NCBI GenBank assembly: GCA_002784045.1
Contig: PFJX01000092.1
Coordinates: 1-32,692 of the forward strand
DNA from: Hydrogenophilales bacterium CG_4_10_14_3_um_filter_63_21
Lineage (GTDB): Bacteria > Pseudomonadota > Gammaproteobacteria > Burkholderiales > Thiobacillaceae
DNA: 32,692 bases
Direction of reading: 5' to 3'
The first letter of the stretch is position 1. Each line of letters opens with the position of its first letter. A model generated the notes under the pieces. The model was given only the letters and a program-made list of their open reading frames with translations. It had not been told where the DNA came from and ran no database searches. The position numbers were made by a program, and so were the translations under genes. This document shows, in pieces, positions 8,477 through 19,889 of this stretch.

Positions 8477-9322
8477 ATGGCGCAACCACTCTGGTATTTA
8501 CGCCACGCAGGCGACATCGTTGGCCCCTACCCGCCACCGCAGATCGAGGAAATGCTGCGCGCCGGGAAGATTTCCGGGGAATGGGAAATCAGCCTGGATG
8601 AGCGGGATTGGTTGCCGCTCGCGGAAAGTGGCCAGTTCTCGACGCCGCGGACCTCCGCGCCTACTGAACCTGCCGGTGCGCGGGGAGCCTGGATCGAGGA
8701 ACGCCAGCGCGCGCGTGAGCGTTGGCAAGACCGCAACAGCGACGCGCCGGTACCGCACGATGCGCAGTTCGATCAGGCCCGGCGCCAGGCTCTAGGGCTG
8801 GATCAACAGCGCACCGAGCGGCTGGTCAGTAAGGAGCGGGCACATCGGCCTTCGTTCCTGATCGCGCCACTGGCGCTGCTGCTGCTGGGCGGCATCGGCG
8901 TGAGCGTGTGGTGGGGGCAGCGGCCGATCAAGGCCGCGCTCAATCAGCCGGTGAATTGCGTGGCCCCCGCCAACGAGGGGGTCAACTGGAGCGGTTGCGA
9001 TAAACGCGGCGCGACGTTGGCCGGCGCCCTGTTGCGCAATGCGCGTCTGGATCAGACGCGTCTGGAGGATGCCAGACTGTCCGGCGCGGTCATGGAATAC
9101 GCCAGCGCGACCGGCGCCAATCTGCGCAATGCCGATCTGCGCGGGGCGAAGCTGGCGGCAGTGGATTTGTCCGGCGCCGATTTATCCGGGGCCGACCTGT
9201 CCGGCGCCAATCTGCGGCATGCCGCCCTCAAGGGCACCCGCCTGGATGGCACCCGTCTGGATCAGGCGGTCTGGAGCGATGGGCGCGCCTGCGCCGCCGG
9301 ATCGGTCGGCGCATGTCTCTAA
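8477..9322 (+). CDS. GYF-like domain, single-span membrane protein with pentapeptide repeats
   Basis: This 281-aa protein has three parts. Residues 1-50 (WYLRHAGDIVGPYPPPQIEEMLRAGKI) form a bacterial GYF-type domain, usually a cytoplasmic peptide-binding or regulatory module. A polar, Arg/Gln-rich linker follows, then one transmembrane helix around 127-146 (FLIAPLALLLLGGIGV). Residues about 176-265 are pentapeptide repeats of the A(D/N)LxG type (LSGADLSGADLSGANLR), forming a right-handed beta helix that should lie in the periplasm. Cysteines near 161, 174, 272 and 280 bracket the helix and may pair. The first start codon of the domain is at 8477. The 3' end overlaps the RNA methyltransferase gene by 10 bp, suggesting an operon. 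Function unknown. Confidence 0.85.
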   Translation: MAQPLWYLRHAGDIVGPYPPPQIEEMLRAGKISGEWEISLDERDWLPLAESGQFSTPRTSAPTEPAGARGAWIEERQRARERWQDRNSDAPVPHDAQFDQARRQALGLDQQRTERLVSKERAHRPSFLIAPLALLLLGGIGVSVWWGQRPIKAALNQPVNCVAPANEGVNWSGCDKRGATLAGALLRNARLDQTRLEDARLSGAVMEYASATGANLRNADLRGAKLAAVDLSGADLSGADLSGANLRHAALKGTRLDGTRLDQAVWSDGRACAAGSVGACL

Positions 9323-10077
9323 TTCCCCTCACCTCGCGCGGCAATACCACCTATCAGGCCTTGCGCGGTTTGGCCACTGACCGGCGCGCGCGGCGTGAGG
9401 CCCAGGCCACGCTACTCGACGGCGAGCACCTGCTCGAAGCCGCCCTGGCGGCGGAAATCATGCCGCGCCGCCTGGTGTTCTCCGCCAGCGCGCGGCAAGG
9501 CCGCCTGGCCGGCTGGTCCGCGCGCCTGCCCGCGGTGCCCCTCCTGGTGTTGTCCGATGCGCTGTTCGCCAGCCTCTCCCCGGTGGATTCGCCTACCGGC
9601 CTGCTTGCGGAAATTGCCATCCCCCGGGTGATGAATGAGACCGCGCGGTTCGTGGTGCTGCTGGAAGACATCCAGGACCCCGGCAACCTGGGCGCGTTGC
9701 TGCGCACCGCCGCGGCCGCCGGGGTGGAACAGGTGTATTGCTCAACGGCTTGCGCCGATGCCTGGTCACCCAAAGCCTTGCGCGGCGGCCAGGGCGCGCA
9801 TTTTCGCTTGGGTGTTCAGGAACGTGCCGATCTGGCCGCCGTGGCGCGGCGGATTCCAATTCATGCCGCCGTGCTGGGGGCGCGGCAATCGTTGTTCGAA
9901 CTGGATTTACGCGGCGCGGTGGGGTTCGCCTTCGGCAACGAGGGCGCCGGGCTGAGCGAGGCGCTACGTGCCCACGCCAACCCGTTCACCATTCCCATGA
10001 GCGACCGGGTGGAGTCGCTGAACGTGGCGGCGGCCGCCGCCATCTGCCTGTTCGAGCGGGTCAGGCAGCGGGGATGA
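9313..10077 (+). CDS. TrmH/SpoU-family RNA 2'-O-ribose methyltransferase
   Basis: This SPOUT-class RNA methyltransferase has 254 aa. Its N-terminal part resembles the substrate-binding domain of SpoU enzymes such as RlmB (RREAQATLLDGEHLLEAAL). The catalytic domain has the three knot motifs: EDIQDPGNLGALLRTA with the catalytic N and R, FGNEGAGLS with the E, and IPM..VESLNVAAAAAI with the S-L-N-V. It transfers methyl from SAM to a ribose 2'-OH of rRNA or tRNA; the exact target cannot be told from sequence. It overlaps the upstream pentapeptide gene by 10 bp and its last 17 bp overlap, tail to tail, the end of ppsR on the other strand. Confidence 0.93.
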   Translation: MSLIPLTSRGNTTYQALRGLATDRRARREAQATLLDGEHLLEAALAAEIMPRRLVFSASARQGRLAGWSARLPAVPLLVLSDALFASLSPVDSPTGLLAEIAIPRVMNETARFVVLLEDIQDPGNLGALLRTAAAAGVEQVYCSTACADAWSPKALRGGQGAHFRLGVQERADLAAVARRIPIHAAVLGARQSLFELDLRGAVGFAFGNEGAGLSEALRAHANPFTIPMSDRVESLNVAAAAAICLFERVRQRG

Positions 10078-10915
10078 CTGGCTTGGGCAAGGACTGCTTG
10101 ATCAGCGCGGCGATCTCTTCCACCGAGCGAGCGGAGGAATCGACAACGGGAATGCGAGCGTCCCGCATCATCTTCGTCGCCAGATTCAACTCCCTGCGGC
10201 AGGTATCCAGCGACGAGTAGGGGCTGTTGGGGCGGCGTTCGGAGCGAATCTGCGCGAGGCGTTCCGGCGCCAGGGTGAGGCCGCGCAGCTTGGAGAGATA
10301 AGGCAGCAGCGATTTCGGCAGGCCGGGCTGCTCGAAGTTTTCCGGCGTAAGCGGGTAGTTCGCCACGTTGAGGCCGTATTGCATCGCCATATAGAGCGAG
10401 GTGGGCGTCTTGCCGCTGCGCGAAACGCCCACCAGGATGGCATCGGCGCGCTTGTATTTCTCTATGGAGAGGCCGTCGTCCGCCGCCAGGGCAAAGTTCA
10501 CCGCGTTGATCCGCAGATAGTAGTCACTCCGGTCGCCCATGCCATGCGAGCGGCCGCGCAAAGGTTCCGGCAGATAGCCGATTTCACCCACCATCATGCC
10601 CTGGAAATGGCCATAGATATCCATCACCAGCGCGCCGCAGGCAGCCAATGCTGCACGTGCGCCAGGATCCGTCAGAGTGGCGTACACAAAGGGCTTCAAG
10701 CTGGTGTTTTTCCAGGCTTCGCGGATTTGTTGCGCTGCAATATTCGCTTTCTCCAAATTATCGACGAAGGGTAAACTCGCCGGCGCGAACGCTTCGTCGG
10801 GAAATTGCGAGAGCAGGCTCTTGCCGATGATCTCGGCGGTGATGCCCGTGTGGTCGGAAACGAAAAAAACCGGGCGTGCGGGTGTCATTGGGGAAGGTAT
10901 CACCGCTTCAGTCAA
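10061..10915 (-). CDS. ppsR: PEP synthase regulatory protein (kinase/pyrophosphorylase, DUF299)
   Basis: This bifunctional regulator of PEP synthase carries out ADP-dependent phosphorylation (inactivation) and Pi-dependent dephosphorylation (activation) of a threonine next to the catalytic histidine of PpsA. The 284-aa protein opens with [23 protein letters not shown], typical of the family, and has the P-loop-like [11 protein letters not shown] around residues 163-173. Later motifs ([19 protein letters not shown] and [15 protein letters not shown]) are also family-specific. It is divergent from ppsA, with only 18 bp between the start codons if translation begins at 10915. A start at 10888 (MTPARPVFF) would leave 45 bp and is also plausible. 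Neither start has a clear ribosome site. Confidence 0.95.
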   Translation of the reverse strand: MTEAVIPSPMTPARPVFFVSDHTGITAEIIGKSLLSQFPDEAFAPASLPFVDNLEKANIAAQQIREAWKNTSLKPFVYATLTDPGARAALAACGALVMDIYGHFQGMMVGEIGYLPEPLRGRSHGMGDRSDYYLRINAVNFALAADDGLSIEKYKRADAILVGVSRSGKTPTSLYMAMQYGLNVANYPLTPENFEQPGLPKSLLPYLSKLRGLTLAPERLAQIRSERRPNSPYSSLDTCRRELNLATKMMRDARIPVVDSSARSVEEIAALIKQSLPKPVIPAA

Positions 10916-10933
10916 TGTTTATCGAGGAATGAA

Positions 10934-13312
<2,379 letters not shown>

Positions 13313-13499
13313 TCGCCCGGGAGCCCATGGCTTAGGCGCATTTCGCGGGCTTGTAGCGCCGGCGCCTCGCCGGTTTTGTGGGCCAAATCAGAAGGAGGAC
13401 GCCGGCGCTATAGAAGTGAATCGGCGGCGTTTCTTCGCCACGATTTTCGGCTGCGGGCCGGGCGATAATCCGCTCACTCTCCGTTCCGCCACCGCCGCC
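13313..13499. other. Intergenic region ppsA-pepD with a palindromic repeat
   Basis: This gap is mainly filled by the GTAGCGCCGGC-type repeat at 13354-13410. No gene, clear promoter or terminator poly-T is visible. The repeat hairpin may end ppsA transcription. Confidence 0.6.
13354..13410 (+). repeat. GTAGCGCCGGC palindromic repeat, copy 1
   Basis: Perfect 11-bp inverted ends, TAGCGCCGGCG at 13354-13364 and CGCCGGCGCTA at 13400-13410, enclose a core with TGTGGGCCAAATCAGAA. The core matches, in the opposite orientation, the element at 16149-16202. This defines one dispersed REP-like family at gene borders. Confidence 0.85.
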
Positions 13500-14969
13500 A
13501 TGACCGCCCTCCCCTTCCCGTCCCTGGAACCGCGTCTCGTCTGGGACCACTTCGCCACGCTCTGCGCCATTCCGCGCCAGTCCAAACAGGAGGCCGCCTT
13601 GCGCGAGCATCTGCGGGCCTGGGCGCGGCGGCTCGAACTGGAAAACGAGGTAGACGCCATTGGCAATCTGCTCCTGCGCAAGCCGGCCAGTCCCGGTTGC
13701 GAGGACCGGCCCGGGGTGGTGTTGCAGGGACATCTGGACATGGTTTGCCAGCAGAATGCCGGCACCGGGCATGACTTCGCGCGCGATCCGATTCGGCCGG
13801 TTCTGCGGGACGGCTGGCTGATCGCCGAGCACACCACGCTGGGGGCGGACAACGGTATCGGCGTGGCGCTGGCGCTGGCGGCGCTGGAAGACAACACGCT
13901 GGTGCAACCGCCGCTGGAGGTGCTGCTCACCGTCGACGAGGAAGCCGGCATGGGCGGCGCCCGCCGCTTGCGGCCCGGCACGCTGCGCGGCCGCTATCTG
14001 ATCAATCTCGATACCGAGGAATGGGGCGAGTTCTATCTTGGCTGCGCCGGCGGCATGGACGTGGAAGCCAGCCGCGCTTGCGCGCGCGAGCCGCTTCCGG
14101 CTGGCTATGCGATCTGGCGCCTAGCCGTGTCCGGGCTGGTCGGCGGCCACTCCGGCATTGACATCCAGCGTGGCCGCGGTAATGCCATCAAGCTCTTGCT
14201 GGAAGGCTTGCGCGAACTCGCGGCACGGCTGGACGCGCGCCTGATTGCCCTGGAGGGCGGTAGTGCGCGCAATGCCATCCCGCGGGAGGCGTTCGCCCAG
14301 TTCGCCCTGCCCGCCGCCGCCGGGGAACGGCTGCCGGCCCTGCTGGATGAGCTTCTGGCGAAATGGCGGCCGCTGCTGGCTGGCATCGACGAAGGACTGG
14401 TGCTCAGCGGCCTGCCGATGGCAAGCCACAACGAACTCGCCCTGGCGCCGGCCGACCAGGACAGCGTGCTCGACTTTCTCGACCGCGCCGCCAACGGCGT
14501 GGCGCGCATGAGCGACGACTTTCCCGGCGTGGTGGAAACCTCGGACAACCTGGGGGTGGTGAAGCTGGAGGGTGAAATCTGCCGAGCCGTATTCATGGTC
14601 CGTTCGCTGCGCGATGCCGAGGCGGTGAAGCTGGCCGATCGGCTCATCGCCGACGCCGCAAAACACGCTTTCCAGGCGAAGAAGGTCGGTCCCTATCCCG
14701 GCTGGACGCCGAAGCCGGCGTCCAGGCTGCTCGCCCTCGCCGAGCGCGCCTATGCGCGGGAATTCGGCCAGCCGGCGCGGCTCCAGGTGATTCATGCCGG
14801 CCTCGAATGCGGCCTGCTGGCGGCCAGCCATCCGGCGCTGGACATGCTCTCTTTCGGCCCCGACATCCGTGGCGCCCATGCGCCCGGCGAGCGGGTTGAA
14901 ACCGATTCTGTGGCGCGCTGTTGGACGTTGCTCAAGGCCGTGCTCAAAGAACTCGCCAGAGATGGTTAA
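13500..14969 (+). CDS. pepD: Aminoacyl-histidine dipeptidase (peptidase D, M20 family)
   Basis: This 489-aa cytosolic metallopeptidase hydrolyses dipeptides such as carnosine-type X-His. E. coli PepD is 485 aa. Dinuclear zinc-site motifs are in order: QGHLDMVCQ (H78, D80), LGADNGIGVALALAALED (bridging D117), LTVDEEAGMGG (general base E147 and ligand E148), LINLDTEEWGEFYLGCAGG, and the C-terminal HAGLECGLL histidine. The HSGIDIQRGRGNA segment belongs to the lid domain. The start at 13500 (MTALPFPSLEP) is chosen by alignment to the family; an open frame from 13416 would extend into the repeat element. No Shine-Dalgarno is evident. It lies downstream of ppsA, separated by the repeat. Confidence 0.95.
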   Translation: MTALPFPSLEPRLVWDHFATLCAIPRQSKQEAALREHLRAWARRLELENEVDAIGNLLLRKPASPGCEDRPGVVLQGHLDMVCQQNAGTGHDFARDPIRPVLRDGWLIAEHTTLGADNGIGVALALAALEDNTLVQPPLEVLLTVDEEAGMGGARRLRPGTLRGRYLINLDTEEWGEFYLGCAGGMDVEASRACAREPLPAGYAIWRLAVSGLVGGHSGIDIQRGRGNAIKLLLEGLRELAARLDARLIALEGGSARNAIPREAFAQFALPAAAGERLPALLDELLAKWRPLLAGIDEGLVLSGLPMASHNELALAPADQDSVLDFLDRAANGVARMSDDFPGVVETSDNLGVVKLEGEICRAVFMVRSLRDAEAVKLADRLIADAAKHAFQAKKVGPYPGWTPKPASRLLALAERAYAREFGQPARLQVIHAGLECGLLAASHPALDMLSFGPDIRGAHAPGERVETDSVARCWTLLKAVLKELARDG

Positions 14970-15045
14970 GATCAAGGAAGTCGCACTCGGCCACTGCTAC
15001 CGTGCGCGTTCCCTCGTTTCTGCATCAACCTTCCAGGAGCTCATC

Positions 15046-16098
15046 ATGACCCTACGCGCACTCCCCCTCGCAACGATCGCCGCCCTGTTGTCTCTGGCCG
15101 GCTGTGCCACCCAGCAGCCCGGCGCCGACCCGGCCGAGGCCGCGAACCAGCGCCTGAGCGGCCTGGAGTCGCGGCTCCAGGCCGAAGCCAGCTCCAACCA
15201 GGGTCTGATCGGCGCGCTTGGGAAAAAAGTCGAAGCCTTGTCCGACGAACTTCACCACCTGCAGACGACGGTCGCGGGCCAGTCCAGCAGCAGCGCCACG
15301 GCCCAGCAAGCCCTGGCCGCGCGCCTGGAAAACCTCGCCAGCGAAAGCCACGCAACCAGCGCGCAAGTGGCCGGTATACAAGCCGCGCTGCCCGCGCTAC
15401 GCGAACAGGCGCACGAAACCGGCCAGCAACTCGAACGCCTGGCCGCCCAATTCAATACTCAGCTCATGGACAACACGCTGGAGCAACAAGCCGAAACCGA
15501 GGCACTAGCCGAGCGCATGGAAGCCACCGACAGCCAACTGGATGAAATGGCCGGGCAGGTCAGCGAGGCTTTGACGCAAACCGGCGCCGTGCAAGCCGCC
15601 TTGCCGACGCTGAGTGGAAAAGTGGGCGAAGCCGGCCCGCGTCTGGATGCCTACGCCGCCCGCCTGGCCGCGCTGGACAAGCGGCTGGGAGAAGTCGAGC
15701 GCATGGCGCAGGACGCGCTCGACGCCACCGGACTGGGCCAACGCAAGATCCATGGCAAGGTGATCGAATCCATTACCCTCACCGAAGACAAGACGCTGTT
15801 CCCGCTCAACTCACCCGACCTGGGTGTGCAGGACAAAGCCAAACTGGATGCCCTCGCGCTCCGCCTGAAAACCCTGGGCACCAACTACCACTTGCAGATT
15901 CAGGGCCATACCGACGGTTTCGGCGCTGACGACTACAACTACGAACTCGGCCGCGCGCGCGCCGAGGTAGTGAAAAACTACCTCAACGAAAACGGCATTC
16001 CCCTGCTGCGGATGTCGGTGATTTCCTACGGCTCCCTCGAAGCCACCCGCTACGCCGGCCAGAGCAACCGCCGCATCGTGGTACAGGTCCTGCAATAA
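15046..16098 (+). CDS. OmpA-family lipoprotein with long coiled coil
   Basis: This 350-aa outer-membrane-type lipoprotein has a signal peptide (LPLATIAALLSLAG) ending at a lipobox, with C20 as the lipidated residue. Residues about 25-225 are heptad-like, rich in A, Q, L and E, and contain repeated units (LESRLQAEASS, ALAARLENLASE, ALAERMEATDSQ, RLAALDKRLGEVE), predicting a long coiled coil. The C-terminal about 110 residues form an OmpA/Pal peptidoglycan-binding domain: LFPLNSPDLG, LQIQGHTDGFGADDYNYELG, RARAEVVKNYLNENGI and SNRRIVVQVL, with the D and R that hold diaminopimelate. It probably tethers the outer membrane to the wall. The ATG at 15046 has a CAGGAG ribosome site. It follows pepD after 76 bp. 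Confidence 0.93.
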   Translation: MTLRALPLATIAALLSLAGCATQQPGADPAEAANQRLSGLESRLQAEASSNQGLIGALGKKVEALSDELHHLQTTVAGQSSSSATAQQALAARLENLASESHATSAQVAGIQAALPALREQAHETGQQLERLAAQFNTQLMDNTLEQQAETEALAERMEATDSQLDEMAGQVSEALTQTGAVQAALPTLSGKVGEAGPRLDAYAARLAALDKRLGEVERMAQDALDATGLGQRKIHGKVIESITLTEDKTLFPLNSPDLGVQDKAKLDALALRLKTLGTNYHLQIQGHTDGFGADDYNYELGRARAEVVKNYLNENGIPLLRMSVISYGSLEATRYAGQSNRRIVVQVLQ

Positions 16099-16148
16099 CC
16101 CCCGGCCAGCCAGCGAAGGCCAGCGCGATCGCCGCACAGGCTAGCGCT

Positions 16149-16202
16149 GTAGCGCCGGCATCTTTCTGATTAGGCCCACGAAGCCGGAGACGCCGGCGCT
16201 AC
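16149..16202 (-). repeat. GTAGCGCCGGC palindromic repeat, copy 2
   Basis: Perfect 11-bp inverted ends, GTAGCGCCGGC at 16149-16159 and its complement at 16192-16202. The core read on the minus strand (CTTCGTGGGCCTAATCAGAA) matches the core of copy 1. It lies between convergent genes and can serve as a two-way terminator for the OmpA-like and yhaN genes. Confidence 0.85.
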
Positions 16203-16222
16203 GGTGGAGGCGCGCGCTTGTT

Positions 16223-19200
16223 TCACGCCAATTCATGCAGACACACCGCCGCGGCGGGCAGGGTTTGCCGTGCCAGGTCGAGCAGATGCCGGTGGTGGGT
16301 GAACAACAGCACCTGGGTGGTTCCGGCGAGGTCGCACAGCATGGGCAGGATGGCACGGGCGCGGTCATCGTCGAAGGTAATGAGGAGATCGTCGAGGATC
16401 AACGGCATCGGCTCGTGGCGGGCCTGGTGCAGTTCGATGGCGGCCAGGCGCAGGGCGAGGTAAAGCTGGTCGCGGGTACCTTCGCTCATGCCTTCGACCG
16501 GGACTGGGCCAGTGTTTTTCAGGCCAACCAGGAGGGGGGTGTCGTCCTCGGCGTAGCCAGTACCGAGGCCGCTGAAGCTGGCGCCGGTCATCCGCCGGAA
16601 TAATTCCCCCGCGCGGACCAGCAACGGGCCTTGATTGCGTTCGCGGAAGGCTTCTATCTGGACTTGCAGGAATTGGGTGGCGAGGCGCAGGCGCAGGTAG
16701 CGGGCGACATCCTGGCGAATCCGGGCGCTGGCGTGGCGGGCGGTTTGCAGGTATTCGGCGGCGTGATCGCCACTGCTTTCCAGGCGGGCACGGGCATCCT
16801 CGGCGCGGGCCAGGTTCTGAATGGCCTGTTCGCGATGGACTTCCTGTTCCTTGATGTGCCCGGCCAGATCTTCCAGCTCCGCCGCCAGGTCCGCGCCACC
16901 CTCGCCACGCACGCGCTCGATGAAGCGGTCCAGCGCTTCGCCGCGCGCCGGCACATGCAGGGCGGCGCGCAGGTTGTCACGCTCGGCGGCCAGGCCTTGC
17001 CGGAGGGCGAGGTCGACCAGCAGGCCTTGCAGGGCGGGCAGATCGGCGACACCCGCCTGGGCCAGCAACGCCACCATCTCGCGGCGCGCCGTTTCCATGT
17101 CCTGTTCCGCGCGGGGCAAGCTGGCCGCGAGTTGCGCCAGGTCTTCTTCAACCTGGCCGCGCCGGGCTTGCAGGGCGCGGGCTTGAAATAGCGCCTCACG
17201 CAGGGCGTTGACCTGGACTTCAGCAGGGAGCGCGGAGGTTTCGCCCGCAATGTCGGCAAGCGCCTGGGCCTGGCGCTCGTAGGTGGCCACCGCGTTTTGC
17301 TGTTCCGCCAGCTCGGCGCTCAGGCGGGTCCAGGCGTCGTATTGCGCGACCAGTTCGAGGCGCGCCTCCAGCAAGCGCAGGGCGGTTTCCGGGCGATATT
17401 CGCCAGCGAGTGGGTGAGCACGCCAGCGGGTTTGCGCCCGGGCCAGCGCGGCATCGAGTGTGGTCCGCCGGCGGGCGAGGATTTCGGCTTCGCTATGCAG
17501 TTCAGCCAGGTGGTCTTCCAGGGCGCGGCGTTCGCCCAGCACCTGGTCGGCGGCGCGCAGGCGGCGTTCCGCCATCTCGCGCAGTTCCAGCAAAGGTTGC
17601 GCGGCCGCGTCCAGCAGCCTGTCGGACTTTGGAATCGTCGGCTGCAAATTAACCGCAGCGGTCCATTTTTCGCCGGCTTTTTGCCCCATAGTTCGACTAT
17701 GCGGCTGCGAATCCGGCAAAAACTGGCCTCGCTGGGGCCGATTTTGGCTGCGCCGAAACCTCGCTGGCTCGTTTTCGCTATCGACGACCAAAGTCCGACA
17801 GGCTGCCAGCAAGGGGCGCAACAACGCTTCGGCTGCCGCGATGGACTGCTGGGCGGCTTGCAATTCGTCACGTAGCTCGCGCCAGGCTTCGTGGCGGCTA
17901 CGGAATTCATTCCACTGCTCGCGCCATTCCAGCATTTCCGCCGGGGAAGCGGGAATCAGGCCGGTCGGCCGCCAGAGCGCGCTCCAGTCGTTCTCCCAGG
18001 TCTGGCGGGCCTGTTCCAGTCGCCGCCGTTCCGCCTGTTGCCCCTGGCTGGTGGCTTCGGCGTCCTGAATTTGCCAGCGCAGTTCTTCCGCCTGGGCAAC
18101 GGCATCGGCCTCCTCGCGGAGACGATCGGCCAGGGTATCGGCGTGGCGCACAGCGGCCGGGTAAGACTCGTCCAGGGGGGCGCCATCCCAACCTTGCTCC
18201 GGGGCGCCTTTCCGCCAGCAGGCCAGCACCTGCCGCCAACCTTCCTCGCGGTGCCCGCGGGCCTGGGCGAGATCGTCGTGTGAAGGCAGGGCGCCGCGCT
18301 TTTCCAGGCGTTCCAGCTTGGCCTTCAGCTCGCGCAGGGCTTTCGCTGTTTTCACTATCGCTTCATCCAGTTGCCGCGCGCGTGTGGACTGATCGGTGGC
18401 GGCGGCGGCAAATTCCCGCAGACGGGCGGCGGCGGGCAGCGCCAGGGCGGCGGTGGCTTCCGGGTCGGCGGGGGCGCCGGGCAGCACTGCGTGTTGGCTC
18501 GCCAGGCGTCTGGCATGGCTTTCCAGAGCGGCGTCGCGGCCGGGGAGGGCCAAGGCGAGGGCGGCGGCGGCGGCGCTGGCGGCGTAGGCATCGCGCAGGG
18601 CGGCGGCCTCACTGGGCGGTAGCCGCCGCAAGCGCGCGGTCGTTTTTTCCAGTTCGGCGGCGAGGCGTTCGCCTTCGCGGCGGTGCTCTTCACTGGCGAG
18701 TTCCGCCTGCTTCAGCGCCTCGGCGGCCTCGCGCAGGGCCAGTTCCTCGGCGAGGGGAATCCGCAGATCGGCAATGTCGCCGGGTTCCACCGGCAACCCC
18801 AGACCGAGCAGGCCGGCACGCAGACCGGTTTGCAGTTGTTCCGCCTCGGTCGTCTCCGCCGCCAGCGCATCCCTGCCCTGCCGGTAGACGGCGAGTCCAT
18901 GCACCAGGACGTCGATTTCGGCGGCGTGGGCGAGTACCGCGGCGCGTGGCGCCAGGCTGTCGCGGCGGGTAACCAGATCGCCGAGCCGGCGTTGCAGGTC
19001 GCCCAGGGTCTGTTCGGCCTGGGCCAGGCGATTCCGCGTGCTTTCCGCCCCCTCGGCAAAGCCCGCGGGCATGGCGGGGAGCGGCGGCAGTGCGTTCAGG
19101 CTGGTTTCCGTTTCGCGCAGGCGGCCCAGCGTGGGCAGCGCATCCAGGCAGCGCCGCAGCCAATCCTGGCGGCCGCGCAGGCTGTGCAAGCTGGCATCGA

Positions 19201-19882
19201 GTTCGGCCTTGCCGTGCTGTGCGGTTTCGAGTTCGCGCAGGGCGTCTTCCCAGGTTTCCGCTTTGACCTGGGCCTGCCGGCACAAGCGCAGCGCTTCTTC
19301 ATAGGTGTCGACGGCGGGTCGGATGCTGGCGTTCTTCCAGGCTTTTCCATCGAACAAGGTGCGCGCCTCAGCCTCCAGCCTCTCCAGCACGCGATGGATG
19401 GGTGTGCCGGCGAGGCTGGCGGAGAACAGCGCCTGGCCGAGGTCTCCCTTGCCTTGCAGCAAGTCGTATGCGCCCTGGCGCAGCTCATCAGAGCCGAGGC
19501 CAAACATGGTGGTGAAGAACTCGCGGTCGACCGGACCGAGGAAGGGGGCCAGGACATCATCGGCCAGGGGGTTGCCCGCCGCATCGAGCAAGGTATTGCG
19601 GTTGCCCTTGCGACGCTGGAAAGCAAGAACCTGGCCGGACCGGTTCTCGATCTCGGCGGTGATGCGCAGGTCTTTGTAATCGTGCACAAAGTTGTCCGCC
19701 GTCTGGGCGTGGATGCCATAGAGCAGGTCGCGAATGGCGCGCAACAGGGAGCTCTTGCCCGCTTCGTTGCGGCCGTAGATCAAATGGAAATCCGCTGAAT
19801 TTGCCTCCTGTCCGGTGGAAAATTCCAGCGCCAAATCGGTGAACGGGCCATAGGCGGGAATGGCGAGGCGGCGGAATTTCAT
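16223..19882 (-). CDS. YhaN-like (SbcC/Rad50-type) AAA ATPase with in-frame MITE insertion
   Basis: This large SMC/Rad50-like ATPase has 1219 aa. The N-terminal half-site begins MKFRRLAIPAYGPFTD and has Walker A GRNEAGKSS (37-45). The long middle is Ala/Leu/Glu/Arg-rich coiled coil with many RLxxLE-type heptads. The C-terminal half-site has EGMSEGTRDQLYLALRLAAIE (signature), LILDDLLITFDDDRA (Walker B) and LLFTHHRHLL (switch). The pattern is that of YhaN, which pairs with the YhaO nuclease; that gene is upstream, 7 bp away. Residues about 693-757 (VVDSENEPARF to TIPKSDRLL) are out of character, not coiled coil, and encoded by a 195-bp insertion at 17612-17806. Without it the protein would have 1154 residues. 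The start at 19882 is chosen for the family N-terminus. Confidence 0.93.
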   Translation of the reverse strand: MKFRRLAIPAYGPFTDLALEFSTGQEANSADFHLIYGRNEAGKSSLLRAIRDLLYGIHAQTADNFVHDYKDLRITAEIENRSGQVLAFQRRKGNRNTLLDAAGNPLADDVLAPFLGPVDREFFTTMFGLGSDELRQGAYDLLQGKGDLGQALFSASLAGTPIHRVLERLEAEARTLFDGKAWKNASIRPAVDTYEEALRLCRQAQVKAETWEDALRELETAQHGKAELDASLHSLRGRQDWLRRCLDALPTLGRLRETETSLNALPPLPAMPAGFAEGAESTRNRLAQAEQTLGDLQRRLGDLVTRRDSLAPRAAVLAHAAEIDVLVHGLAVYRQGRDALAAETTEAEQLQTGLRAGLLGLGLPVEPGDIADLRIPLAEELALREAAEALKQAELASEEHRREGERLAAELEKTTARLRRLPPSEAAALRDAYAASAAAAALALALPGRDAALESHARRLASQHAVLPGAPADPEATAALALPAAARLREFAAAATDQSTRARQLDEAIVKTAKALRELKAKLERLEKRGALPSHDDLAQARGHREEGWRQVLACWRKGAPEQGWDGAPLDESYPAAVRHADTLADRLREEADAVAQAEELRWQIQDAEATSQGQQAERRRLEQARQTWENDWSALWRPTGLIPASPAEMLEWREQWNEFRSRHEAWRELRDELQAAQQSIAAAEALLRPLLAACRTLVVDSENEPARFRRSQNRPQRGQFLPDSQPHSRTMGQKAGEKWTAAVNLQPTIPKSDRLLDAAAQPLLELREMAERRLRAADQVLGERRALEDHLAELHSEAEILARRRTTLDAALARAQTRWRAHPLAGEYRPETALRLLEARLELVAQYDAWTRLSAELAEQQNAVATYERQAQALADIAGETSALPAEVQVNALREALFQARALQARRGQVEEDLAQLAASLPRAEQDMETARREMVALLAQAGVADLPALQGLLVDLALRQGLAAERDNLRAALHVPARGEALDRFIERVRGEGGADLAAELEDLAGHIKEQEVHREQAIQNLARAEDARARLESSGDHAAEYLQTARHASARIRQDVARYLRLRLATQFLQVQIEAFRERNQGPLLVRAGELFRRMTGASFSGLGTGYAEDDTPLLVGLKNTGPVPVEGMSEGTRDQLYLALRLAAIELHQARHEPMPLILDDLLITFDDDRARAILPMLCDLAGTTQVLLFTHHRHLLDLARQTLPAAAVCLHELA
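17611..17811. mobile_element. MITE-like insertion within the yhaN gene
   Basis: Perfect 19-bp inverted repeats lie at 17614-17632 (GCAGCCTGTCGGACTTTGG) and 17788-17806. A CCAGCA direct repeat occurs at 17611-17616 and 17806-17811, overlapping the ends and consistent with a target duplication. The distance between direct repeats is 195 bp, exactly 65 codons, and no stop occurs in the yhaN frame. Removing it restores RPLLDAAAQPLL. No transposase is encoded; it would have been moved in trans. Confidence 0.92.
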
Positions 19883-19889
19883 GCCCTGC

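Noticed and set aside
18683-19798. Plus-strand 371-aa open frame opposite the yhaN-like gene
   Set aside because: Antisense shadow with Q/G/A-rich composition and no domain.
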